Part shown: positions 1-7,435 of the stretch, piece after piece | How the letters are laid out: the number at the start of each line of letters is the position of its first letter | How positions within the stretch are numbered: position 1 is the first letter of the stretch | DNA from: Pyrinomonadaceae bacterium | GTDB taxonomy: Bacteria > Acidobacteriota > Blastocatellia > Pyrinomonadales > Pyrinomonadaceae | DNA: 34,907 nt | Direction of reading: 5' to 3' | Assembly (NCBI GenBank): GCA_013812905.1 | Contig: JACCSP010000114.1 | Location: 1-34,907, forward strand | Notes under the pieces: model-generated | Databases searched by the model: none | What the model was told of the DNA's origin: nothing | What the model saw: the letters and a program-made list of their open reading frames with translations, nothing else | Made by a program: the position numbers and the translations under genes

Positions 1-1009
1 ACCCTTGACCTCGCACTTGCGTCACCTCTGGTAACTCAGCGATTCGGTGACGCAAGTGCGCTTCCACCTCTTTTACATTTTCCAACATTGAATCGTTTTC
101 GATCGCTTCGAGCGTTGCGGTGACAGCTGCCATGGCAATCATGCCACCGCCAAAGGTGGTGCCCAGGTCATTCTCTTTGATTTGGGAGGCAACTTTCTCA
201 GAAGCCAGGCACGCACCTACGGGAATACCGCTACCGAGCGCTTTGGCAAGCGTGATTACGTCTGGAACAATTCCACCGCCCGCTTCACTGCCGGCAAAAA
301 ACCACTCACCCGTGCGGCCGACGCCTGTTTGAACCTCGTCATAAATCAACACGATCCCCCGGTCGTCGCACAGTTTTCTCAGGTCACGAAAGAACGCGGG
401 CGTGGCAATGCGCACGCCGGCCATCGACTGAATCGGTTCCAGCATAATGGCTGCGACGGTTTCGTCCGCCACCTTTCGAACCGATTCTATGTCGCCAAAC
501 TCAGCTTGCAGATGACCCGGAACATTTGGCTTCCCTAAGTCTCGATACTTTCCCAGAAAGGTGGCGCTGATAGCGTCGGCAGTGCGTCCATGAAAACCGC
601 CCGAGAAGGTGATTACGTTTTCCCGGCCCGATGCGAGGCGAGCCATACGCATGGCGTTCTCATTAGCCTCCGTTCCAGAGTTGCAAAAGAAAACTTTAGT
701 GAGCGACTCCGGGGCAATCGAGATAAGTTTCTCCGCGGCTCGGGCGCGCACGTCGGAATAGACCAGGTTTGAGTAGAAGAGCAGTTTTTCCGCCTGCTCG
801 GCTATCGCTGCTACTACATGCGGGTGCGAGTGGCCGGTTCCGGCGACGGCGTGACCTCCATATAGGTCGAGATATTTCTCGCCATCGCTGGCGTAAAGCC
901 AAACGCCTTCACCACGCTCCGCGACGATCGGCATCTTCTTGTAGGTCGCGAGTTGAAACCGATCTTCTAGCGCGCCGACTTCTGCTTGTGGTCCTGGTTG
1001 GGCTTCCAT
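1..1009 (-). CDS. argD: Acetylornithine aminotransferase, 3' end cut by window edge
   Basis: PLP-dependent class III aminotransferase that converts N-acetylglutamate semialdehyde to N-acetylornithine in arginine synthesis. The minus-strand frame from the ATG at 1009 is open to the window edge, giving about 336 residues, so the ORF track omits it. Visible family features are FFCNSGTEANENAMRMAR (cofactor phosphate binding), TFSGGFHGRT, YDEVQTGVGRTG, and TLAKALGSG, whose lysine near residue 254 should carry PLP. It starts MEAQPGPQAEVGALEDRF, and the ornithine-aminotransferase-like glycine-rich start of the fold follows (GGHAVAGTGHSHP). It lies 101 bp downstream of argC on the same strand, with an 11-bp perfect hairpin between them. 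Class III paralogues such as succinylornithine aminotransferase cannot be excluded by sequence alone, but the arg context favours argD. Confidence 0.95.
   Translation of the reverse strand, partial: MEAQPGPQAEVGALEDRFQLATYKKMPIVAERGEGVWLYASDGEKYLDLYGGHAVAGTGHSHPHVVAAIAEQAEKLLFYSNLVYSDVRARAAEKLISIAPESLTKVFFCNSGTEANENAMRMARLASGRENVITFSGGFHGRTADAISATFLGKYRDLGKPNVPGHLQAEFGDIESVRKVADETVAAIMLEPIQSMAGVRIATPAFFRDLRKLCDDRGIVLIYDEVQTGVGRTGEWFFAGSEAGGGIVPDVITLAKALGSGIPVGACLASEKVASQIKENDLGTTFGGGMIAMAAVTATLEAIENDSMLENVKEVEAHLRHRIAELPEVTQVRGQG
12..60. repeat. Perfect 15-bp inverted repeat inside argD
   Basis: CGCACTTGCGTCACC at 12-26 is the exact reverse complement of GGTGACGCAAGTGCG at 46-60, separated by 19 bp. 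It lies wholly inside the argD coding frame (encoding around AHLRHRIAELPEVTQVRGQ). In the transcript it could form a strong 15-bp stem. Either the codons are constrained by an RNA or DNA structure, or it is coincidence; the exactness makes it noteworthy. Confidence 0.6.
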
Positions 1010-1030
1010 TTGAACTCAATAGATCCAGAG

Positions 1031-1078
1031 TAGAGCCCGCGCCAGGCTATATGCTTTGGCCACGCTTCGCGGGCTCTA
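1031..1078. repeat. Hairpin in the argC-argD spacer
   Basis: TAGAGCCCGCG at 1031-1041 and CGCGGGCTCTA at 1068-1078 form a perfect 11-bp inverted repeat. The 26-nt loop itself carries a short gcca/tggc pair. It fills the gap between the end of argC and the start of argD in the minus-strand transcript. There is no T-run on either side, so it is not a canonical intrinsic terminator. It may be an mRNA processing or stability hairpin. Confidence 0.6.
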
Positions 1079-1110
1079 AATCCAATTGTCCGACACTGAA
1101 ACATCCCCGT

Positions 1111-2145
1111 TCACGGATTGGTGCCTATCAGGATCAGACCTGCTTTTTCATCGAGGCCGAACATCAGATTCATGTTTTGTACCGCCTGTCCCGCCGCACC
1201 TTTGACGAGATTATCCAAAGCAGAGAAGACCACCAGCTGACGCCCACGTGTGGCAAAACCAAGATCACAGAAGTTTGTAGTCTTGACCCAGTTGATATCC
1301 GGGGATTCCTTCACGATCCGGATAAAGAACGAGCCCACATAGAATTCAGTGAAGACGGAGCGTACTTCGTCTTCACTCAACTCTTGTTTGGTTTCGATAT
1401 AGATGGAAGCAAAAATGCCGCGCGCGACCGGAAGCGAATGGGTCATGAAAACAAGTTCGCTGTTCCAGTTTCCTACCGCCCGCAGCTCCTGCTCAACCTC
1501 CGGTTCGTGCTGGTGAGTAAAAGGCTTATAGGCGTAAAACGAATTCATTCGTTGAGGATGATGCGTATTCGCTGCTGCTTTTGCGCCAGAGCCGGAAGAT
1601 CCTGTTTTAGCGTCCACGACTACGCGACCTTGGATAAGGTTTCCGGCTACGAGCGGTGCCAAGCCGAGCAAAACTGCAGTTGCAAAGCATCCGGGATTGC
1701 TAATCAGTCGGGCGTTCCTGATCGCGTCGCGGTTTATTTCGGTGAGACCGTAAATAAACTCCGCTTGAGCCTCCATGGCCGTGTGCTCACAGCTATAGTG
1801 CCGCTCAAACTCGCCCTGGTCCCGCAGCCGAAAGTCGCCGGAAAGATCGATCACCTTGACGCTTGTCGGCAGACGCGGTGCAATCCTCATCGCCTGTCCA
1901 TGGGGCAACGCGAGAAATGCACAATCGAGATCAGTCAGGTTGTCCAGATCCTCAGGCACGTTGCCGAGCTTCAAATCCGTCAGTCCTTGAAGGCTTCGAT
2001 GCACTTCGCTCACTGGTTTTCCAGCGTGTTCGTTGGCAGTTACGAAGGCAATCTCGGCGTTCGGGTGCGGCAGAAGAATGCGTAGCAGTTCGGAGCCCCC
2101 ATAACCGGAGCCGCCGAAAATTCCCACTCGTATCCTGCTCGTCAT
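1111..2145 (-). CDS. argC: N-acetyl-gamma-glutamyl-phosphate reductase
   Basis: NADPH-dependent cytosolic enzyme of arginine synthesis that reduces N-acetylglutamyl phosphate to the semialdehyde used by ArgD. Its 344 residues are typical of the family. The N-terminal Rossmann motif GIFGGSGYGGSELLRIL is at residues 8-24, the catalytic cysteine is in SNPGCFAT (Cys153), and the substrate-side motif GSSGSGAKA follows near residue 182. ATG at 2145 is preceded by GAAAGG about 9 nt upstream. It is separated from the P-loop gene by about 300 bp that carry a small antisense gene, so it may have its own promoter there; I could not place one confidently. The 438-codon plus-strand ORF opposite it is a shadow. 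Confidence 0.97.
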   Translation of the reverse strand: MTSRIRVGIFGGSGYGGSELLRILLPHPNAEIAFVTANEHAGKPVSEVHRSLQGLTDLKLGNVPEDLDNLTDLDCAFLALPHGQAMRIAPRLPTSVKVIDLSGDFRLRDQGEFERHYSCEHTAMEAQAEFIYGLTEINRDAIRNARLISNPGCFATAVLLGLAPLVAGNLIQGRVVVDAKTGSSGSGAKAAANTHHPQRMNSFYAYKPFTHQHEPEVEQELRAVGNWNSELVFMTHSLPVARGIFASIYIETKQELSEDEVRSVFTEFYVGSFFIRIVKESPDINWVKTTNFCDLGFATRGRQLVVFSALDNLVKGAAGQAVQNMNLMFGLDEKAGLILIGTNP

Positions 2146-2299
2146 TATTACAGACCTTTCAACCTGCTCGTTATCATCATCAAACTCTCACTTGAGCCCG
2201 GTCCGTGCGAAACTCCACACGCCAGCAGCATCTACGGAGCAGCGGATCTTCTGTTGTCGGCCGCCGAGATGAAAAAACCCGATAAGGTGAAACAAGCCG

Positions 2300-2451
2300 A
2301 TGCTCAATCGTTATTCCCCCTTTCCCTTCCTTGCCCTGGAGATAACTTTGATCGCTATTGGTGCTACCGGACAGCGCACGTTTATCTACGTGGGCATCGT
2401 CTTTTTTGTCCGGCGCTGGCCATGATGCGCAAGCGCCGTAACCACCATTAA
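2300..2451 (+). pseudogene. Small membrane protein gene with a one-base frameshift
   Basis: From ATG 2300 the plus frame reads a hydrophobic peptide (FPFLALEITLIAIGATGQR, then TFIYVGIVFF) and then stops early. One base over, the frame continues ALAMMRKRRNHH to TAA at 2449-2451. Adding one T to the six-T run at 2402-2407 joins both parts into a 50-residue protein with one or two membrane segments and a basic C-terminal tail, a common design for small bacterial membrane proteins. AAGGTG lies about 10 nt upstream of the ATG. It converges on the P-loop gene and their stop codons overlap (TTAA). It could be a real frameshift, a homopolymer error in the assembly, or programmed slippage. I recognise no named family. 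Confidence 0.45.
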
Positions 2452-3548
2452 GCGACAGCCGCCACGCCCGCGACTTCTACTCTCGCCTTAATTAGTTCGA
2501 ACAGAAGGCCGCCGTTGCGCTTGGCATTTGCGGCTGGAATGCCAAATTCGTTCACAATATAATCCTCGCCCATTTGTGAATCCGTTACCGACCCGGAAAT
2601 TACATCAATTTCAATTCCGCGTTTGCGCAGCAGCGCTATGCCGCCCCAAGCCCCCACGTAATCCGAAGCGCAGAAGATGATCGCAGCGGTTGCCGCCCGC
2701 AATTCAAGGTCATCAAAGACCGACTCGACTGAATAGCCGCCCAGAATTCCATCACCCAATTCAATTACAATCAAATCAGGCGTGCTTTCATTAAGCTTGA
2801 AAATGATCGCTTTGGCGACCGGAGAGAGATCGCCCGCATCTACGGTGGAGGGAAGACCGCAATCGAGAAAACTTGCCGTCGCGATCGCTCCGTGGTCTGC
2901 CATGTTCAACGTGTCGCGCAGACAGGCCACTCCGGAGAGTTTGCCGGCGGCCACGCGCAGGCCGGCGCGAGTGGCCTGCTTTATTAGTTCTGCCGCGGCG
3001 TAGGTCTTGCCGCTGTTCATGCTAGTTCCCGCCACCATCACGATTGGTGCCGTCTCACCCAGATTTGCGCGCAGTGGTAACGCGAGATCCGCAATATTCA
3101 GGGCGCGCCCGTCTTCATCGCACACTACACCGATCACTTCAACTTTGATCGCGTCGCCGAGGCTGGAGTGATGTCCCGTGCAATAGCCGATGACTCCGCC
3201 CAGGCTTAGCAGGTGAAGTTGATCTCCGGCATTGACAGTCGGAGGCACATCACCAACAAACCCTTTCAATGCCCGTCGTCGTCCCAGGACGCCAATGATC
3301 ACGTCGCCCGGATTGATCTTGGCCAGCCTTCCGGTCGGCAGTTCGAGCATGTTGTAGGTGGCGCTATCGGTTAGAGTGCGCACGGCGATAACGTCACCAG
3401 CCTGCGGTGCTCTACTAGAATTCGTGATGGCAACCGTACGCGCAAGAGCAAGCGGTGAGGTGGCCGAGCCAAGCTTGTCGGCTTCGACTATTCGGACGAC
3501 CGCGTAGTGCGTGGCGTTGGTTTCGATGGTTTTGTTGGTTTCTTTCAT
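2448..3548 (-). CDS. Uncharacterised P-loop NTPase in the arginine operon
   Basis: 366 residues. The first ~165 residues form a beta/glycine-rich domain (GDVIIGVLGRRRALKGFVGD; GYCTGHH). A P-loop domain follows, with Walker A GTSMNSGKT at 174-182, a conserved-looking KLSGVACLRDT stretch, and a hydrophobic strand ending in acidic VIELGDG near 252 (Walker B-like). The general plan recalls DUF1611/CobQ-MinD type P-loop proteins, but I cannot confirm membership. Its ATG follows the argG TAG with no intervening base, so translational coupling is likely and no separate Shine-Dalgarno is evident. The position between argG and argC implies a role in, or regulation with, arginine or N-acetylglutamate metabolism; that is inference only. 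Confidence 0.85.
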   Translation of the reverse strand: MKETNKTIETNATHYAVVRIVEADKLGSATSPLALARTVAITNSSRAPQAGDVIAVRTLTDSATYNMLELPTGRLAKINPGDVIIGVLGRRRALKGFVGDVPPTVNAGDQLHLLSLGGVIGYCTGHHSSLGDAIKVEVIGVVCDEDGRALNIADLALPLRANLGETAPIVMVAGTSMNSGKTYAAAELIKQATRAGLRVAAGKLSGVACLRDTLNMADHGAIATASFLDCGLPSTVDAGDLSPVAKAIIFKLNESTPDLIVIELGDGILGGYSVESVFDDLELRAATAAIIFCASDYVGAWGGIALLRKRGIEIDVISGSVTDSQMGEDYIVNEFGIPAANAKRNGGLLFELIKARVEVAGVAAVA

Positions 3549-4751
3549 CTACTTGTTACTTCTGTTTCGCTGTCGCAATCTCAGGGCATTCAATTTTATG
3601 AACCCTTCCGCGTCGCGCTGGTTGTAGACTGAATCAGACTCGAAGGTCGCCAGTTTTTCGCTGTAAAGCGAGTAAGGCGACCGTCTTCCGACCGTGAAGG
3701 CATTGCCGCGATAGAGCTTCACACGAACCTCGCCGGTAACTTTTCTTTGCGTCGCGTCAATCATCTCGCGCAACAACTCAAACTCTGGCGCAAACCAGAA
3801 TCCGTAATAGACGCTCTCCGCAAATTTCACTCCCAGGGAATCGCGTAAATGCATCACTTCGCGGTCAAGCGTAATCGATTCGAGCGCCCGGTGTGCGGCC
3901 ATCAGAATAGTCACTCCGGGAGTTTCATAAACGCCGCGTGACTTCATTCCCACAAACCGGTTCTCGACTAGATCCACCCGGCCGATACCGTGCTCACCAC
4001 CCATCCTGTTCAAAGTCTTGAGCAGAGAAACCGGATCCATCTGCTGACCATTGACGGCCACCGGTTCGCCTTTGTCGAATGAGATTTCGACATACTCAGC
4101 CTGATCCTTCGCATTTTCCGGAGACCTCGTCAGCTGAAAGATATTCTCCGGCGCCTCAGCCCAGGGATCCTCGAGAATGCCGCCCTCGTAAGAGATGTGC
4201 ATGAGATTGCGATCTGTCGAATATGGCTTCTCGTGAGTTGCTGTGACGGGAATCTTATGTTTCTCGGCGTAAGCAATCAGATCGCTGCGCCCTTTAAACT
4301 CCCATTCACGCCAGGGAGCTATCACTTTGATGTCGGGTTGGAGGGCGTAATACGTCAACTCAAAACGGACCTGATCGTTGCCTTTGCCGGTGGCGCCGTG
4401 GGCCACCGTATCTGCGCCCTCCTTGCGCGCGATCTCGATCTGGCCTTTGGCGATCACGGGACGCGCGAGGGATGTGCCCAGTAAATAAACGCCTTCATAA
4501 ATTGCGTTCGCCTTGACGGCGGTCCAGACGTATTCGCGGACGAACTCTTCGCGCAAATCTTCCACGTAGAGTTTCGAGGCGCCCGTTGCGAGCGCCTTAG
4601 CCTCCAAGCCGTCCATTTCTTCACCCTGGCCAACGTCAGCGCAATAGCAAACAACCTCGCAGCCGTATTGCTGCTTCAGCCAGCGCAGCATGACGGACGT
4701 ATCAAGCCCACCGGAGTATGCCAGCACTATCTTTTTAGGTTTCTGTGTCAC
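3549..4751 (-). CDS. argG: Argininosuccinate synthase
   Basis: ATP-dependent cytosolic ligase joining citrulline and aspartate, the penultimate arginine step. Its 400 residues are the usual length for the bacterial type 1 enzyme. The PP-loop AYSGGLDTS is at residues 10-18, followed by [15 protein letters not shown] and the substrate motifs [16 protein letters not shown] and YETPGVTIL. The start is GTG at 4751 with GAGGA just upstream. It is downstream of argR in the same direction, separated by an 85-bp spacer made of 7-bp repeats. The stop codon directly touches the start codon of the P-loop gene. Confidence 0.98.
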   Translation of the reverse strand: MTQKPKKIVLAYSGGLDTSVMLRWLKQQYGCEVVCYCADVGQGEEMDGLEAKALATGASKLYVEDLREEFVREYVWTAVKANAIYEGVYLLGTSLARPVIAKGQIEIARKEGADTVAHGATGKGNDQVRFELTYYALQPDIKVIAPWREWEFKGRSDLIAYAEKHKIPVTATHEKPYSTDRNLMHISYEGGILEDPWAEAPENIFQLTRSPENAKDQAEYVEISFDKGEPVAVNGQQMDPVSLLKTLNRMGGEHGIGRVDLVENRFVGMKSRGVYETPGVTILMAAHRALESITLDREVMHLRDSLGVKFAESVYYGFWFAPEFELLREMIDATQRKVTGEVRVKLYRGNAFTVGRRSPYSLYSEKLATFESDSVYNQRDAEGFIKLNALRLRQRNRSNK

Positions 4752-4760
4752 CGTTCCTCA

Positions 4761-4841
4761 AGTCGGGAGTCTGGAGTCGGGAGTCTAGAGTCTCAGAGCC
4801 GTGGCGTCTTCTTGACTCCTGACTAGAGACTCTCAACTCCT
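4761..4841. repeat. Heptad-repeat hairpin between argR and argG
   Basis: The left arm is five 7-bp units: AGTCGGG, AGTCTGG, AGTCGGG, AGTCTAG, AGTCTCA (4761-4795). The right arm is GACTCCT, GACTAGA, GACTCTC, AACTCCT (4814-4841), roughly the reverse complement. In RNA this would fold into a long imperfect hairpin that starts right at the argR stop codon. It resembles the short tandemly repeated repetitive (STRR) sequences described in cyanobacteria. It may tune argG expression relative to argR, but no T-run marks a terminator. Confidence 0.75.
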
Positions 4842-5254
4842 TATCCAAACAATTCCCAAACCTTCTTAATCGCGGCCCGCTGTGCTTTCCGGTCATTGAC
4901 CGCTATAAAGATCGTATCCTCGCCGGCGAGCGTTCCCACAATCTCCTCGATCGCCGCGCCGTCGATGTTTACGGCCACGGCAGATGCCAGCCCCGGCTCA
5001 GTGCGCGCCACAATAAGACTCTCGCCCGCCATATTGAGACTCAAGAGTCCTCGCGCGGCGGCTCCGTTTGCGCGCGGCACGGTATAGTGCCCGTGATGTT
5101 TTACAACGCCCAACTCCTCCAGATCGCGGGACACACTCGACTGCGTTGCAGGTAACCCTGCTCTTTCCAGAAATGATCTAAGCTCTTCCTGCGTGCCAAT
5201 AGGCTTGGCCCGTATCAAACTCAGAATCCGCCTTTGCCTCGTCTCTTTCTTCAT
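4841..5254 (-). CDS. argR: Arginine repressor
   Basis: Hexameric arginine-sensing DNA-binding regulator of arginine genes. The N-terminal winged helix (RQRRILSLIRAKPIGTQEEL, then TQSSVSRDLEELGVVK, the recognition helix) is followed by a C-terminal oligomerisation and arginine-binding domain (VNIDGAAIEEIVGTLAGEDTIFIAV, containing GTLAGEDT). The ORF track extends to a TTG at 5284, but the family starts only a few residues before the first helix. ATG 5254 (MKKETRQ, 137 residues) is therefore preferred, with ATG 5278 as an alternative. The earlier starts would translate the putative operator. It probably heads the argR-argG-P-loop transcript and represses itself. Confidence 0.93.
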   Translation of the reverse strand: MKKETRQRRILSLIRAKPIGTQEELRSFLERAGLPATQSSVSRDLEELGVVKHHGHYTVPRANGAAARGLLSLNMAGESLIVARTEPGLASAVAVNIDGAAIEEIVGTLAGEDTIFIAVNDRKAQRAAIKKVWELFG

Positions 5255-5259
5255 TCTTG

Positions 5260-5300
5260 TTATGCATTGTACTTGCATAAACAATGCATAGATGCATAAA
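5260..5300. promoter_or_regulatory. Candidate ArgR operator (ARG-box cluster)
   Basis: Just upstream of the preferred argR start there are four ATGCAT or ATGCA half-sites within 41 bp, arranged as ATGCAT-N2-ATGCAT and two further ATGCA/TGCAT pairs. AT-rich palindromes with TGNAT half-sites upstream of arg genes are the established pattern of ARG boxes. The position in an argR-argH divergent region supports autoregulation and possibly control of argH. Spacing differs from the Escherichia coli 18-bp box, so the exact boundaries are uncertain. Confidence 0.6.
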
Positions 5301-5404
5301 CTAGCATGGCGGATGCTTTTGCGTCAAATATTGGAGCAGGTCAGGCTCCGACCTGAACCGGGAGCAGTACAGCCTGTGTGAAAACCAAAGAGGGCCTGCG
5401 GTGA

Positions 5405-5604
5405 TTTGCAGTTGGGAAGTGTGGCCTGCCCCGCTCGAGCGCCAACGGAGCGAATGGATGGGCAACGGGCATATCGTGGAGAATGCAAGAGTCTCCTCAT
5501 TGAAAGCACTGGATCCGAGCGGTGAGGATGCAAGTGGAAAGCTGGATTAACCAGTCGCGCTGCTGGCGCTCGAGCGGGGGCAGGCCACCTTTCCCAACCT
5601 GCAA
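5405..5604. repeat. Element with ~40-bp inverted arms in the argR-argH spacer
   Basis: Left arm 5405-5444 (contains GTGGCCTGCCCCGCTCGAGC) and right arm 5564-5604 (contains GCTCGAGCGGGGGCAGGCCA) are near-perfect reverse complements over 40-41 bp, separated by about 119 bp with no ORF. It is shaped like a MITE or a REP-derived cassette. The sequence just outside the right arm (gcggggctgagctttggggatcg) recurs at 7401-7435 at the end of the glycosyltransferase gene, so the tail belongs to a dispersed family. No transposase is nearby and no target-site duplication was identified. Confidence 0.75.
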
Positions 5605-5638
5605 GTTAGCGGGGCTGAGCTTTGGGGATCGCTGAGTT

Positions 5639-5665
5639 TTGACACACTCGCCGCGCTGCTAAACT
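5639..5665 (+). promoter_or_regulatory. Weak candidate promoter for argH
   Basis: TTGACA at 5639-5644 and TAAACT at 5660-5665 are separated by 15 bp, ending about 48 bp before the argH ATG. The -35 match is perfect, but the spacing is short and the -10 is poor, so this is only a suggestion. Confidence 0.25.
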
Positions 5666-5713
5666 GAGTGGACCCCGCGGTGACATGAGGACGCGAGATA
5701 ACAGGAGGAGCGG

Positions 5714-7102
5714 ATGGACGATTCCAAGAACTTGTGGGGGGGCCGATTTACCGGCGAAGCGGATCGCGGCTTTGTTGATTTCAACCGCTCGTTTGGTTTC
5801 GACCGCAGATTGTTTGCGGCCGATGTACGCGGCAGTATCGGGCACTGTAATAGCCTGGCAAGTGCGGGAGTACTAACTGCGGAGGAGGCGACGAAGATTA
5901 AGAGTGGCCTCGAAACCATACTTGAGCGCGGTATCGCCGACGCCGGCTATTTCGACCCCACTGAATTCGAGGACGTCCATTCCTTCGTGGAGTCGCGCCT
6001 GGTGGAGCTGCTAGGGGACACGGGACGAAAACTGCACACCGGGCGCAGCCGAAACGATCAGGTCGCTACAGATCTTCGGCTTTGGATGCGAGGAGCCGTA
6101 GACGATCTGCTTCAGCGCGTGGTTGCCGCTCAGGAGGCTTTTTTGGATCTGGCTGAGTCGCACGTCGGCGCCGTGCTTCCCGGTTACACACATTTGCAAC
6201 GAGCACAGCCCATACTCTTCGCGCATTGGTGTCTGGCTTACTTTGAAATGCTGTCGCGTGATCGCGAGCGGCTGGCGGATTGCCGCAAGCGCGTGAACGT
6301 ATTGCCACTGGGTTCCGCGGCGCTCGCCGGTGCCTCTTATCCTATCGATCGTGAATCCGTCGCGCGCGAGTTAGGCTTCGACAGCGTGTCTCGCAACAGT
6401 ATTGATGCGGTGAGCGATCGTGATTTCTGCGTGGAGTTCGTGGGCGTCTGTTCGCTCATCATGGTTCACCTCTCGCGGCTGGCGGAAGAAGTCATTGTCT
6501 ACTCGACCACTGAATTTGGTTTCTTTGAATTAAGTGACGCGGTGGCCACCGGCTCCAGCCTGATGCCGCAAAAGAAGAATCCCGACTCGATGGAGCTTGT
6601 GCGTGGCAAGGCCGGCCGCGTTTTTGGCCACGGGACCTCCCTGCTGGCAATGCTCAAGGGCTTGCCCCTCGCATACAACAAAGACATGCAAGAGGACAAA
6701 GAGGCGGTCTTTGATTCCTTTGACACCGTCCGCGCTTGTCTGGGAGTCACCGCGACGGTGCTGCGCAATCTGAGCATCAACGAGGAGCGCACCCTCGAGG
6801 CGGCTTCAACGGGGTACATGAACGCCACGGAGCTGGCCGATTATCTCGTACGTAAAGGCATGCCTTTTCGCCAAGCGCACGAGACAGTGGGAAGAATTGT
6901 CGTGCGCGCCATCGCACGAGCAGTTGAATTGCAGGACCTATCACTTGAGGAATTGCGGTCCTTATCGACCCTGATTGATGAAGACGTTTTTGCAGTACTT
7001 ATATTGGAACGGACGCTTGAGACAAAGTCACAAACTGGGGGCACCTCTCCGCAACGCGTTACTGATGCTCTGGCTGCAGCCCGCCGGTCATTGGCAAGCT
7101 AA
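5714..7102 (+). CDS. argH: Argininosuccinate lyase
   Basis: Cytosolic lyase that splits argininosuccinate into arginine and fumarate, the last arginine step. Its 462 residues are standard. Family motifs are KLHTGRSRNDQVATD (~107-121), GYTHLQRAQP (general-acid histidine region, ~158) and the fumarase/aspartase superfamily signature GSSLMPQKKNPDS near 280, with its mobile-loop serine. ATG 5714 follows a strong AGGAGG at 5702-5707. It is transcribed divergently from argR-argG, with the inverted-arm element in between. A short 74-codon ORF overlaps its stop as TAATG, but I see no evidence it is a gene. Confidence 0.98.
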   Translation: MDDSKNLWGGRFTGEADRGFVDFNRSFGFDRRLFAADVRGSIGHCNSLASAGVLTAEEATKIKSGLETILERGIADAGYFDPTEFEDVHSFVESRLVELLGDTGRKLHTGRSRNDQVATDLRLWMRGAVDDLLQRVVAAQEAFLDLAESHVGAVLPGYTHLQRAQPILFAHWCLAYFEMLSRDRERLADCRKRVNVLPLGSAALAGASYPIDRESVARELGFDSVSRNSIDAVSDRDFCVEFVGVCSLIMVHLSRLAEEVIVYSTTEFGFFELSDAVATGSSLMPQKKNPDSMELVRGKAGRVFGHGTSLLAMLKGLPLAYNKDMQEDKEAVFDSFDTVRACLGVTATVLRNLSINEERTLEAASTGYMNATELADYLVRKGMPFRQAHETVGRIVVRAIARAVELQDLSLEELRSLSTLIDEDVFAVLILERTLETKSQTGGTSPQRVTDALAAARRSLAS

Positions 7103-7364
7103 TGTGCAGGCCACTGAAAACAAACACGATCGACGAAGCCGCACGAAATGCGTTAATTCGAGTTACTGCGTGTAACGGAATTTTAGAGAGGGAGGAGGAG
7201 ACGTGTTGCCTGGTCTGGTGGCCGTTTGCCACGACGCTCGAAAGAGCTGATACATTGGAAGCTACTGACCTACACACTTACGCGCCTCCACTCTACTCGA
7301 CGAATCGTGCTTGCTGTTTCTTCTAATCTTATCGGCGTAATCTGTGGATAGTATTCAAGCTTGA
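7103..7364. other. Spacer after argH with no supported gene
   Basis: This stretch holds a Cys/Trp-containing 74-codon plus-strand ORF (7102-7326) that begins at TAATG with argH. It has no recognisable domain, so I do not call it. Near 7340 the phrase atcggcgtaatctgtggata resembles common dispersed palindrome halves. I see no terminator with a T-run. Confidence 0.4.
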
Positions 7365-7435
7365 AGCGGGGACAGGGCCCGCCTTCCTGACTGCAAATGA
7401 GCGGGGCTTGAGCTATCTTTTTGGGGATCGCTGAG
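7365..7435. repeat. Relative of the 5564-5630 repeat tail
   Basis: It shares gcggggct(t)gagct and a 15-bp identical block TTGGGGATCGCTGAG with 5609-5635, preceded by a diverged copy of the arm (gcccgccttcctgactgcaa). Read on the minus strand it supplies the final codons and the stop of the glycosyltransferase gene (residues ...AQRSPKR). This is direct evidence that the element is dispersed and has been inserted at, or recruited as, a gene end. Confidence 0.65.

Noticed and set aside
769-2085. 438-codon plus-strand ORF
   Set aside because: It lies opposite argD and argC, whose minus-strand products have clear catalytic motifs; the plus translation is rich in Arg/Cys/Ser with no domain.
7102-7326. 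74-codon ORF starting at TAATG with argH
   Set aside because: Translational coupling is possible, but the peptide has no recognised features and the region ends in repeats.
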